Positions 48,586 to 56,733 of a stretch of 64,000 bases of DNA are shown here, in pieces. Source of the DNA: JAWKOK01 sp963765875 (GTDB lineage: Bacteria; Chloroflexota; Anaerolineae; Caldilineales; Caldilineaceae); NCBI GenBank assembly GCA_963765875.1, contig CAVXYK010000027.1, forward strand, positions 1-64,000, in the 5' to 3' direction. Each line of letters starts with the position of its first letter. Positions within the stretch are counted from its first letter, which is position 1. Below the pieces are notes generated by a model that had not been told where the DNA came from, ran no database searches, and was given only the letters and a program-made list of their open reading frames with translations. The position numbers and the translations under genes were made by a program.

Positions 48586-50275
48586 ATGTCCGAAAAACTG
48601 ACCACCTACCAGCGTGCCGATGCGCCGCTGCCAGACACCTCACGCCAATGGCCGCTCTACGGCGAGGGATTCGACAATCTGGGCGACGACGGCCAGATGA
48701 TCGACGTGATCTTGCCGCAACCCGGTCCGGACGAACTGATGGTGCGCCATGACGCGGTGGGCATCTGCTTCTCCGACATCAAGGTGATCCGAGCCGGCGA
48801 GAATCACCCGCGCATCTATCGCAAGATGGCAGAGCAGCCGGTCGTCCTCGGCCATGAAGTGGCCCTGACCGTGGTCGGCGTGGGCGAAAACCTGAGAGAT
48901 GCAGTATAAGATCGGCGACCGCTTCATCATCCAAGCCGACATCTACATCGACAGCGTCTCCTATGCCTACGGCTACGAGATCCAGGGCGGCTATTCCGAG
49001 TACAACATCATCGACCAGCGCGTGCTCAACGGCGACGACGGCAACTACCTGATCGAGGTCAAGCCGGAGACAGGCTACGCCGAATCCGCGCTCAACGAGC
49101 CGTGGGCCTGCGTCGAGGCGTCGTACACCGTCGAATATCGCACCACCTGGCTGCCTGGCGGAACCGTCTGGCTGACGGGTGACGGCGCCGGCATCGAAAT
49201 GGGCGCGGCAGTCGACTGGCAGCCAAAGGCCATCGTGCTCGACGTGAGCGATGAGTCGTTTGCGGCGCAGGTTCGTTCGTGGGCCGATGCCAAGGGCGTG
49301 AGCATCATCGAGGACGATGGCGAGTTGACCTTCGATGATATTGTGATCCTGGGCAACGATCCTGACATCATCGAAGGCGCCTTCAAACGGTTGGCCAACG
49401 GCGGCGTTTTTACCGTAGTAAGTGCGGCGCCGGTTGAGCGCACGGTCAGCCTGGACGTCGGGCGCATGCACTACGACAACCTGATGACAGTGGGCACAGC
49501 TTCCGCGGACTTATCGGCGGCCTACAAGCCAGTGCGCACCCAGTTGAAGGCGGACGGCGTGGCCTGGGTAATGGGCGCGGCCGGCCCCATGGGTCACATG
49601 CATGTGCAGCGGGCGCTGGAGATGACGAGCAAGCCCAACAAGGTGGTGGCCAACGATCTGAACGATCTACGCATGGAAATCACGGCCAACAAATATGCGG
49701 GGATGGCCAAAGAGAATGGTGTAGCGCTTGTCTGCTTTTCCGGGAGCAGTTTTGACTCGCAGGAGGCTTTTGCCAAGCGCATGATGGCGGAGACGGGCGG
49801 CAAAGGTTTTGATGACATCGTGGTCTGCGCACCCAGCCCCAGGGCTGTCGAATCCGCTATCCCCTTCCTTGCAGAGAACGCCGTCATGAACGTCTTCGCC
49901 GGCCTATCGCGTGGCACCCAGGCGTTCATCGACATCAACGTAGCCATCGCAAAAGGCGTACGCTTCACAGGGACCAGCGGTTCGTCCATCGACGACCTGC
50001 GCAACATGCTCGAACTGACCGAAAGCCATACCCTCTCGACCAACAGTGTGGTGGCGGCAGTGGCCGGGCTGGAAGGCGTAGCCGATGGCTTGCAAGCCGT
50101 GGCCGACGGCGAATTCGCCGGCAAGATCGTCATCTACCCGCAGATCAAGCCGTTGCCGGTGACGCCGCTTTCCGACCTCGCCGAAAAGATGCCCTCGGTG
50201 TATGAAAAGATGGGCGCAGGAGGAATTTGGACCAATCAGGCGGAGGAAGAACTGCTGAACCTGATGCTGCCGTAG
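48586..50275 (+). pseudogene. Medium-chain, zinc-type dehydrogenase (SorE/sugar-phosphate dehydrogenase-like), one frameshift
   Basis: ATG 48586 follows AGGGAGG. The N-terminal GroES-like domain has DELMVRHDAVGICFSDIKVIRAGENHPR and VLGHEVALTVVGVG. The frame changes near 48897 (NLRD to QYKIGDRFIIQADI). The remaining roughly 450 residues are intact, including VAWVMGAAGPMGHMHVQRALEM (Rossmann) and GGKGFDDIVVCAPSPRAVESA. Joined length is about 560, longer than ordinary alcohol dehydrogenases (about 350). The likely role is NAD(P)-dependent oxidation of a sugar alcohol phosphate such as L-sorbose/sorbitol phosphate. The next gene is an SrlD-like dehydrogenase. Confidence 0.8.
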
Positions 50276-50283
50276 GGGCCATG

Positions 50284-50419
50284 TGCTACGTACTGCCTAC
50301 TGCGTAAGGTCTCTGGATTGAATGACTATGCATGAAACGGGCGTTCTGAGAAGCGGCATAGTCATGTTGCCGTAACGAATTCTTGGCACGAATCCTTACG
50401 CAGTACGGAGTACGCAGCA
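50284..50419. repeat. 136-bp nested inverted repeat
   Basis: The outer arms 50284-50309 and 50394-50419 (TGCTACGTACTGCC... and its near-complement) match at most positions. A perfect inner pair ATGACTATGC (50322-50331) / GCATAGTCAT (50356-50365) sits between them. It fills most of the 207-bp gap between the dehydrogenase and the SrlD-like gene. Confidence 0.65.
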
Positions 50420-50482
50420 GCCTTCTTTTCAAGCAGCAAGCAGAAAAATCCATGCATAACCCACCACGGAGTATAAATTCCA

Positions 50483-51277
50483 ATGAACCTACGTCCATTG
50501 TTTGATAAAATCGCCATTGTGACCGGCGGCGCGCAGGGGTTGGGCGCAGCGATATGCCGACGTCTGGCCGAGGAAGGCGCACATGTCGTGGTGGCCGACC
50601 TCAACATCGAGAGCGCCGAACAGGTGGCGCAGACCATTGCCGCGGAGACCGACCGCCAGGCCATGGCCGTGCACGTCAACGTCACTGATGAGGAACAGGT
50701 GGCGGCCATGTTCGAGACCACGCTGGAACGCTTTGGCCGGCTAGACATCCTGGTGGCCAATGCGGCCGTGCTCTTTGCCGGACCGGTCGAGGAATTTGAA
50801 CGGGCTCGCTGGCAGGCAGTCATCGATGTCAACCTGGTCGGCTACTTCCTGTGCGCCAAACATGCAGCCCAGGTGATGAAGCCCCAGGGCAGCGGAGCCA
50901 TCGTCCAGATCAATTCCAAATCGGGCAAAAAGGGCAGTTTCAAGAACTCGGCCTACGCGGCCAGCAAGTTCGGCGGCATCGGCCTCACCCAGAGCATCGC
51001 CCTGGAATTGGCCGAATTTGGCGTGCGCGTCAACTCGATCTGCCCCGGCAACTTGCTCGATTCGCCGCTCTGGGTCAACTCGCTCTACAAACAGTATGCG
51101 GCCAACCTGGGCATCACCGAGGCGGAGGTGCGCCAGCGCTACGTCAACCAGGTGCCCATGAAGCGGGGCTGCACCTACGAAGATGTGACCAACATGGTCG
51201 TCTTCCTGTCCTCAGACCAGTCGAGCTACATGACCGGCCAAGCCATCAACGTCACCGGCGGTCAGGAGATGCGCTGA
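50483..51277 (+). CDS. srlD: Sorbitol-6-phosphate 2-dehydrogenase-like SDR
   Basis: 264 residues. The SDR cofactor motif is TGGAQGLG and the catalytic region is INSKSGKKGSFKNSAYAASKFGGIGLTQSIALELAEFG. The C-terminal half GNLLDSPLW...QYAANLGITEAEVRQRYVNQVPMKRGCTYEDVTNMVVFLSS...SYMTGQAINVTGGQEM follows the E. coli SrlD pattern almost block for block. The family converts D-sorbitol 6-phosphate to fructose 6-phosphate with NAD+. The exact polyol is not certain here. It lies after a SorE-like dehydrogenase and before a DeoR regulator and a rhamnulokinase. Confidence 0.82.
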   Translation: MNLRPLFDKIAIVTGGAQGLGAAICRRLAEEGAHVVVADLNIESAEQVAQTIAAETDRQAMAVHVNVTDEEQVAAMFETTLERFGRLDILVANAAVLFAGPVEEFERARWQAVIDVNLVGYFLCAKHAAQVMKPQGSGAIVQINSKSGKKGSFKNSAYAASKFGGIGLTQSIALELAEFGVRVNSICPGNLLDSPLWVNSLYKQYAANLGITEAEVRQRYVNQVPMKRGCTYEDVTNMVVFLSSDQSSYMTGQAINVTGGQEMR

Positions 51278-51314
51278 TACACAATCGCCGCAGGGCGTGC
51301 TCAAAGTCAGTATA

Positions 51315-51380
51315 AGCATCCCGGGATTAAGCCGAACGCGTGGCGTAGTCGAAAAGCTTGTGGCCTAATCCCGGAATGCT
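51315..51380. repeat. 19-bp inverted repeat downstream of srlD-like gene
   Basis: AGCATCCCGGGATTAAGCC (51315-51333) pairs with 51362-51380 with two mismatches over 19 bases, with a 28-base spacer. It may serve as terminator or be a dispersed repeat. The remaining gap to 51610 contains nothing I can support. Confidence 0.6.
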
Positions 51381-51610
51381 GGCTTAATCCGCTCTATTTG
51401 CCTAGCAGGCGCAATGCGCCACCATGCCCATATCGAACTGCGAGAGTAGCCTCGTCGCACCGTCTAGCACCCAAAGTTGCCTTCTGCGTCCTTCTCGGCC
51501 TTCATGCACGCGCCCGGCAGGGCTTTGGCTTTGAGAATACAGAACGAGCATGGAGAGCGAGAGCGGTGGCAAGGATCAGCAGCAATAACGTTGTATGAAC
51601 GGAGAAACCG

Positions 51611-52435
51611 GTGGCCAATTCCAAACAAGACCCTGAAACTGGAAGCAAGAACGGGCAAGATACGCAGAACACCCTCTCCAGTGACGGCCGTAGAAACCTG
51701 ATTATCGAAATCCTGCACGAGCAAGATTCCGTCACAGTGGCCGACCTGAGCAAACGGCTGGGCGTGACAGAGGTGACCACGCGCAAGGACCTGCAGATGC
51801 TGGAGGAGCAAGGGTATCTGACGCGTGTGCGCGGTGGAGCCGTCATGTCCGGCCGCGGGCAGTTGGAACTGCGTTTTGCCGCCCGCCAACAGCTTCATCT
51901 GGACGCAAAACGGCGCATCGCCGCACGGGCTGTGCGCCATATCGAACCGGGACAGACCATCTTTTTGGACGGCAGCAGCACTGTCTTTCAGATGACGCGG
52001 CTGCTACGCGATCAGAAAAACCTGACCGTCTTGACCAACGGTCTCTACGCAGCGCTAGAGTTGAGTTTTGCACCCGCCATCGTCACCATCGTCGTGGGCG
52101 GCATACTGCGGCGGCATACTAGCAGCCTGGTCGACATGCTCAACCCCAACTTGCTGCGGCGCTTGCACGTCGATATCGCTTTCCTCAGTTGCCGGGGCTT
52201 TACGTTGGCAAACGGCATGATGGAATCTGATCTGCGCGAGGCCCAGATCAAGCGCTCTATGGCCATGGCCGCGCAACGCACCATCGCATTGGTCGACGAT
52301 TCAAAGTTTGGTCAGCCTTTTACAGCCAGTTCACTCCTGCCTGAAGAGATCGATTCGATCATCAGCAACACGGCGCTGGGCGAAGAGTACCGCGAGAAAC
52401 TCATCGCGGACGGCATTGAACTTACACTTGCATAG
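51611..52435 (+). CDS. DeoR-family transcriptional regulator
   Basis: 274 residues from GTG 51611 with GGAG six bases upstream. The HTH has RRNLIIEILHEQDSVTVADLSKRLGVTEVTTRKDLQMLEEQGYLTRVRGGA. The sugar-phosphate-sensing DeoRC domain reads IFLDGSSTVFQMTRLL, VLTNGLYAALEL, VGGILRRHTSSLVD, DIAFLSCRGF and a long C-terminal segment with ALVDDSKFGQPF. It sits between the SrlD-like gene and rhamnulokinase and likely regulates this sugar cluster in response to a phosphorylated sugar. Confidence 0.92.
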   Translation: MANSKQDPETGSKNGQDTQNTLSSDGRRNLIIEILHEQDSVTVADLSKRLGVTEVTTRKDLQMLEEQGYLTRVRGGAVMSGRGQLELRFAARQQLHLDAKRRIAARAVRHIEPGQTIFLDGSSTVFQMTRLLRDQKNLTVLTNGLYAALELSFAPAIVTIVVGGILRRHTSSLVDMLNPNLLRRLHVDIAFLSCRGFTLANGMMESDLREAQIKRSMAMAAQRTIALVDDSKFGQPFTASSLLPEEIDSIISNTALGEEYREKLIADGIELTLA

Positions 52436-52482
52436 CGGTGTACGATTCAGGTTTTGTCAACCTGTCTTCTGATGACCTGTAA

Positions 52483-52569
52483 GGCAATCGCGTATAAATC
52501 CCAGAGGGGCCGCATCGCTGCGGCAGGAGCCGGATTCCATCCGTTGCGGACAATGAATACGCGATTGCC
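52483..52569. repeat. 87-bp inverted repeat upstream of rhamnulokinase
   Basis: GGCAATCGCGTAT (52483-52495) pairs perfectly with ATACGCGATTGCC (52557-52569). A GCCGCATCGCTGCGGC hairpin sits inside. It occupies the leader of the rhamnulokinase transcript. Confidence 0.6.
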
Positions 52570-52650
52570 CTGTTATTTCCTATCATTCAATTTCCTGTCA
52601 CTCTATGACCTTTCTCGTTATGACCTGACTCTTTATGGGGTATAGAAATC

Positions 52651-54138
52651 ATGTCGAAGACCACAAATTTTCTGGCGGCCGATCTGGGTGCATCCAATGG
52701 ACGTGTGCTGCTGGCCCGCTGGGACGGCGCACGGTTTGAGTTGGATGTCGTTCATCGTTTTGCCAATGGCCCGGTCGATGTGCCGGGTCGCCAATACTGG
52801 GATGTACTGCGTCTCTGGGCTGAGATCAAGGAAGGTCTGGCGCGCTATGTGAGCCAATACGGCGCGGATGCGGCCAGCGTTGGCGTGGACACATGGGGCG
52901 TCGACTATGGCCTGCTGGACGCCAACGGCCAATTGCTGGGCAACCCTGTCCACTATCGCGACGTGCGCACGGTCGGCGTTCCGGAGATCGCGTTCAGTCG
53001 GATCTCGCGTGCCGATATCTTTGCCCAGACCGGTCTCCAGTTCATGGAATTGAACACGCTGTTCCAACTCTACGCCATGCGCATTCAAGGCGATCCCCAG
53101 TTGGACATGGCATCGCGGCTGCTGCTGATGCCGGACCTGATACATAACTGGATGACCGGCGAACAGGTGGCCGAATATACCATCGCTTCCACCACACAGA
53201 TGTTGCACGCTGAGGAACGACGCTGGGCGACCGGCCTGTTGGCCAATCTAGGACTGCCGACCGAGTTGCTGCCGCCTATCGTCGATCCTGGAACCGTGCT
53301 CGGTCCGCTGCTGCCGTATGTGGCCGGCGAAGTGGGCTTCTCCGGCGATGTTCCGGTCATCGCCGCCGGCAGCCATGACACTGCCAGTGCCGTGGCCGCG
53401 GTTCCCGGTCTGGACGAAGATAGCATCTATCTTAGCAGCGGCACCTGGAGTCTCATGGGGGTCGAGATTCCCCAGCCGATCCTGACCGATGCGGTTCTGG
53501 CCTACAATTTCACCAACGAAGGCGGCGTGGGTAACACCATCCGCATGCTCAAAAATGTGACCGGCCTCTTCCTTGTCCAAGAGTGTCGCGGCCAGTGGCA
53601 GCGCGCCGGAGATGAGTACAGTTGGGCGGATCTGATGAACCAGGCCGAGAAAGCTGAATCTTTCCGCAGCCTGATCGATCCGGACGCAGCCGATTTTCTG
53701 AACCCGTCCGACATGATCGGCGCCATCCAGAATTTCTGTCGGCGTAGCAACCAGCCTGTGCCCGAGAGCGTAGGGCAAATCATTCGTTGTTGCCTGGAAA
53801 GCCTGGCGCTGCGCTATCGTTCGGTTGCCGAATCGCTGGACGAGTTGACGGGGCGGCATCTGGGCACGATCCGTGTCGTGGGCGGCGGAAGCCAGAACAC
53901 GTTGCTCAACCGCTTCACGGCTGACGCCTGCCAGCGCATCGTCGTCACAGGCCCGAGTGAGGCAACGGCGCTGGGCAATGTCATGGTGCAGGCCATTGCC
54001 ACCGGACATCTGGCCAACATTGCCGAGGGTCGCGCCGCCATCGCAGCCTCGATCGATCAAACGGTCATCGAGCCGGGCGAGGTCGGCGGTTGGGACCAAG
54101 CATATGGTCGATTTGCTGATCTGGTGGACGTTGCCTGA
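52651..54138 (+). CDS. rhaB: Rhamnulokinase
   Basis: 495 residues. The FGGY-kinase pattern specific to rhamnulokinases is clear: NFLAADLGASNGRVLLARWDG, the HRFANGPVDVPGRQYWDVLRLWAEIKEGL region, GVDTWGVDYGLLDANGQLLGNPVHYRD and IASTTQMLHAE. The C-lobe has AGSHDTASAVAAVP, LSSGTWSLMGVEIPQPI, NEGGVGNTIRMLKNVTGLFLVQECR and RVVGGGSQNTLLNRFTADACQRIVVTGPSEATALGNV. It phosphorylates L-rhamnulose at O1. A strong terminator follows. It is the last gene of the plus-strand sugar cluster. Confidence 0.92.
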   Translation: MSKTTNFLAADLGASNGRVLLARWDGARFELDVVHRFANGPVDVPGRQYWDVLRLWAEIKEGLARYVSQYGADAASVGVDTWGVDYGLLDANGQLLGNPVHYRDVRTVGVPEIAFSRISRADIFAQTGLQFMELNTLFQLYAMRIQGDPQLDMASRLLLMPDLIHNWMTGEQVAEYTIASTTQMLHAEERRWATGLLANLGLPTELLPPIVDPGTVLGPLLPYVAGEVGFSGDVPVIAAGSHDTASAVAAVPGLDEDSIYLSSGTWSLMGVEIPQPILTDAVLAYNFTNEGGVGNTIRMLKNVTGLFLVQECRGQWQRAGDEYSWADLMNQAEKAESFRSLIDPDAADFLNPSDMIGAIQNFCRRSNQPVPESVGQIIRCCLESLALRYRSVAESLDELTGRHLGTIRVVGGGSQNTLLNRFTADACQRIVVTGPSEATALGNVMVQAIATGHLANIAEGRAAIAASIDQTVIEPGEVGGWDQAYGRFADLVDVA

Positions 54139-54183
54139 TTCGAAGATAGCGCGAACACGGTTCTTTGGGATCGCAAACACAAA

Positions 54184-54229
54184 GGCTGCCGACGGTTGGA
54201 TAGACCAGCAGTCGGCAGCCCTTTTTTTT
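54184..54229 (+). terminator. Rho-independent terminator after rhamnulokinase
   Basis: A perfect stem GGCTGCCGAC (54184-54193) / GTCGGCAGCC (54211-54220) with a 17-base loop is followed by a run of eight T (54222-54229). Confidence 0.93.
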
Positions 54230-54245
54230 CATAACCCCATGCCCA

Positions 54246-55094
54246 TCATGTCGTTAGCGCCAGGATTTCTGACAGCACAGCCTCCGCGGCTTCTTCGCCG
54301 ATGCGAACCAGCTCGGCCATACGTCCGAGGCTGAAGGTATTGACATCGGGCGGAATCGCCGGCTTGATGAGCAGATCCGGTGGATTCGCCCCCAATCTAA
54401 GGCGTACGATCTCCTGCATCATTACGGCCTGGGCACGCCACATATCCAGGGCAAAGTCGGGCACCAAAGCTGAACGAATGACATCCTCTGCATTGAGGCC
54501 GCTGTCCGGATCCGTGATCAGCCTAGCAGCAGCTACATCGACGGCGATCACCACATCGGCCCCCATCTCCCGTGCGACATCTGCCGGCACATTGTTGAGG
54601 ATTCCGCCGTCGACCAGCTTGGCGTCGCCCTTCTTCATGGGTGCGATCACACCGGGGATGGCCATGGTGGCGCGCACCGCTTCGCTGACTGGGCCGCTTC
54701 TCAAGACAATCTGTTTGCCGCTGTGAAGATCGACAGCCACCAGCGCAAGTTCACGCTTCAGATCGTCAAAATTGAGGTTCTCACCCCAAATTTCGCCAAG
54801 GTATCGATAGACGGCCTGGCCCTGTACGATTCCGTTGCGCTTCGGCAGCCAATCAACAAGTTTGACCAGATTGTTGATCGATCCGAGTTGTAGGGCTTCC
54901 TTCTCGATCTGATGTGCAGACAACCCCGCGGCAAAGGGTGCGGCAATAATGCCGCCAATGCTCGTGCCCGCCAGAAAATCGATTGGCACGTTTTCACGCT
55001 CCAGCACTTTCAGAATGCCGATATGCGCGATGCCACGTGCGCCTCCCCCGCCCAGCGCCAGACCAACGAGCGGTCTCGAAGATGATTGAGTCAT
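54246..55094 (-). CDS. Patatin-like phospholipase (RssA-type)
   Basis: 282 residues. The oxyanion glycine loop is ALGGGGARGIAHIG, the nucleophile Ser is in GTSIGG, and the Asp is in DGGILNNVP near residue 167. Bacterial RssA/YlxN-like patatin hydrolases act on lipids; the true substrate is unknown. No signal peptide or membrane helix is apparent. It is convergent with rhamnulokinase across the terminator at 54.2 kb. Confidence 0.88.
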   Translation of the reverse strand: MTQSSSRPLVGLALGGGGARGIAHIGILKVLERENVPIDFLAGTSIGGIIAAPFAAGLSAHQIEKEALQLGSINNLVKLVDWLPKRNGIVQGQAVYRYLGEIWGENLNFDDLKRELALVAVDLHSGKQIVLRSGPVSEAVRATMAIPGVIAPMKKGDAKLVDGGILNNVPADVAREMGADVVIAVDVAAARLITDPDSGLNAEDVIRSALVPDFALDMWRAQAVMMQEIVRLRLGANPPDLLIKPAIPPDVNTFSLGRMAELVRIGEEAAEAVLSEILALTT

Positions 55095-55361
55095 GTCGAT
55101 CTTACTCCTCCCGGCTTCAACACCTCAGAAGCTGGACGGCCATCTGATTTTCACCGTAACTATTCGACTAGTGACCAGGTGGGACACGGATGATGCTGAT
55201 CTTCGGATCCCCACGGATTTATCCAGCAAAACCCATAGGGATCCGAGTGAATCTGCGCCACCTCTGTCCTATCTCACCATGCTCTGAATCGTTACGATTG
55301 ATTGTGGATACCCGTATTGTCGCCGCTGGTGCACGATTTGTCTACTCGAGAAGACGCAAAA

Positions 55362-55391
55362 AACGCCCGACATCTTGAGATGCCGGGCGTT
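55362..55391 (-). terminator. Terminator after the GH26-like gene
   Basis: AACGCCCGACATCT (55362-55375) pairs with AGATGCCGGGCGTT (55378-55391) and on the minus strand is followed by a T-run (GTTTTTTGCG). It belongs to the gene ending at 55405. The rest of the 310-bp gap to the patatin gene contains CACGGAT-type motifs and no gene. Confidence 0.85.
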
Positions 55392-55404
55392 TCGAGCAGT
55401 GGAT

Positions 55405-56571
55405 TTATGGGGTAGCCAGCAGATAATCGACGAAATATGGATCGCTGATCGCCAGTTGGTAAGCGGCGATGCTATCTTCACTTGATTCGATGCGGAAACC
55501 GGTCGGCCATGGCGTATTCTCCTCGGCATAGTTGAACCAGACCATAGCCCGCAGATTTTCGTGCTCTTTGGCCTTCTGAAATGCATCCCTGATCCACTCT
55601 GCTTTGTCTCCGCCGTCATCTTCGACAGAACCATAGTCGGCCAACATGACCGGCTTCCCCGGATGTTCAGCGGCCAGTTCATTGAGCATAGTCGCATAGA
55701 GCATATCAAACGTAGCCCAACGATAGCTGGTGTAGGGTGAGCTGGCGCCGAAGTTATAGCCGATCATGCCGATCCAGTCGACGTAATCGTCGCCGGGATA
55801 ATAGATGCGATAGTCGTTCCAGGCTTCGGGCGGATAATTGCCGATAATCGGCGACCAGATCCACTTGGCATTGTCGGCGCCATCTTGACGAAAGAGATCG
55901 ACAATGTGTCGATAGGCAAGAATGAATTTGTCAGTGCGTCCGCCATTGCAGAACCCTGCCCACGAGTACTGGTTCAGGTTCATCTCATGGCCCCAACGCA
56001 TGAGGACAGTATGCTCATAGGCTGCCAATTCTTGGGCAAACTGATGAAGAAAGTCGTCGTGGGACCCATTGATGATACTGTCGAGGTTCCAATTTGGGTC
56101 ACCGCAACCCGTATAGTTGTCTCCATCTGCAGGTATCGACATGAAAGATATCATTGGTGTTGCGTCGTGTCTGACAATCTCCTCTAGCAGCGGTTTCTGA
56201 TAATTGTCAAAACCTCCGTGAGGCCAGGCCGTGTAAAAATGATAAATTGCATGACCTTTGCCCATCAGCTGCTCAAACTTGTCGATTCTCTCTCTATACT
56301 GCGCCAGGCTAAAGCCGGGATCGATGTAGACGCCGAGAGAGAGAGTCTGGCTTGAATCATCTGTCGCCGGCACAGATCGTGAATCTTTCACCATCGGCAA
56401 GTAGATGGTCGTTCTGGTGTCAGTTTGACTCGGGACGGTACTGTTGGGGAGTGTGCCGTTGGGAGAGTCGTCGGCGTGGGCTGTGAGAGCGGGTAGGAAG
56501 AAAATGATGAGAATGAGTAAGATAATTCCAAAGCGCTGGGGGATCCATGACCAACTGCGAAGCGAGCACAT
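55405..56571 (-). CDS. Secreted GH26-like glycoside hydrolase
   Basis: 388 residues. A signal peptide (FGIILLILIIFFLPALTAHA) is followed by a Thr/Ser/Pro-rich linker and a barrel with the GH26-type motif VLMRWGHEMNLNQYSW, where the Glu is the predicted acid/base. VMLADYGSVEDDGGDKAEWIRDA carries a candidate nucleophile. GH26 members cleave beta-mannan or related glucans, so the enzyme should act outside the cell. Start ATG 56571 with AGAGAGG upstream. Confidence 0.85.
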   Translation of the reverse strand: MCSLRSWSWIPQRFGIILLILIIFFLPALTAHADDSPNGTLPNSTVPSQTDTRTTIYLPMVKDSRSVPATDDSSQTLSLGVYIDPGFSLAQYRERIDKFEQLMGKGHAIYHFYTAWPHGGFDNYQKPLLEEIVRHDATPMISFMSIPADGDNYTGCGDPNWNLDSIINGSHDDFLHQFAQELAAYEHTVLMRWGHEMNLNQYSWAGFCNGGRTDKFILAYRHIVDLFRQDGADNAKWIWSPIIGNYPPEAWNDYRIYYPGDDYVDWIGMIGYNFGASSPYTSYRWATFDMLYATMLNELAAEHPGKPVMLADYGSVEDDGGDKAEWIRDAFQKAKEHENLRAMVWFNYAEENTPWPTGFRIESSEDSIAAYQLAISDPYFVDYLLATP

Positions 56572-56675
56572 GACAACCTCTCTGAGTTCGGGCGTGAAGC
56601 TTGGCTATTGCCCTTCTGGACTTCAATTGACCAGTCCAGAATATCTCAGTTGTCATGTATGCGCTCGACATTTAC

Positions 56676-56703
56676 CATACCCTTACGAAACCGTAAGGGT
56701 ATG
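56676..56703. terminator. 12-bp perfect hairpin CATACCCTTACG
   Basis: CATACCCTTACG (56676-56687) and CGTAAGGGTATG (56692-56703) flank a 4-base loop, just after the stop of the glycosyltransferase at 56734. No T-run, so it is a terminator-like hairpin only. Confidence 0.55.
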
Positions 56704-56733
56704 ATTACACTACGTTCCTCAGACGGGCATGAA

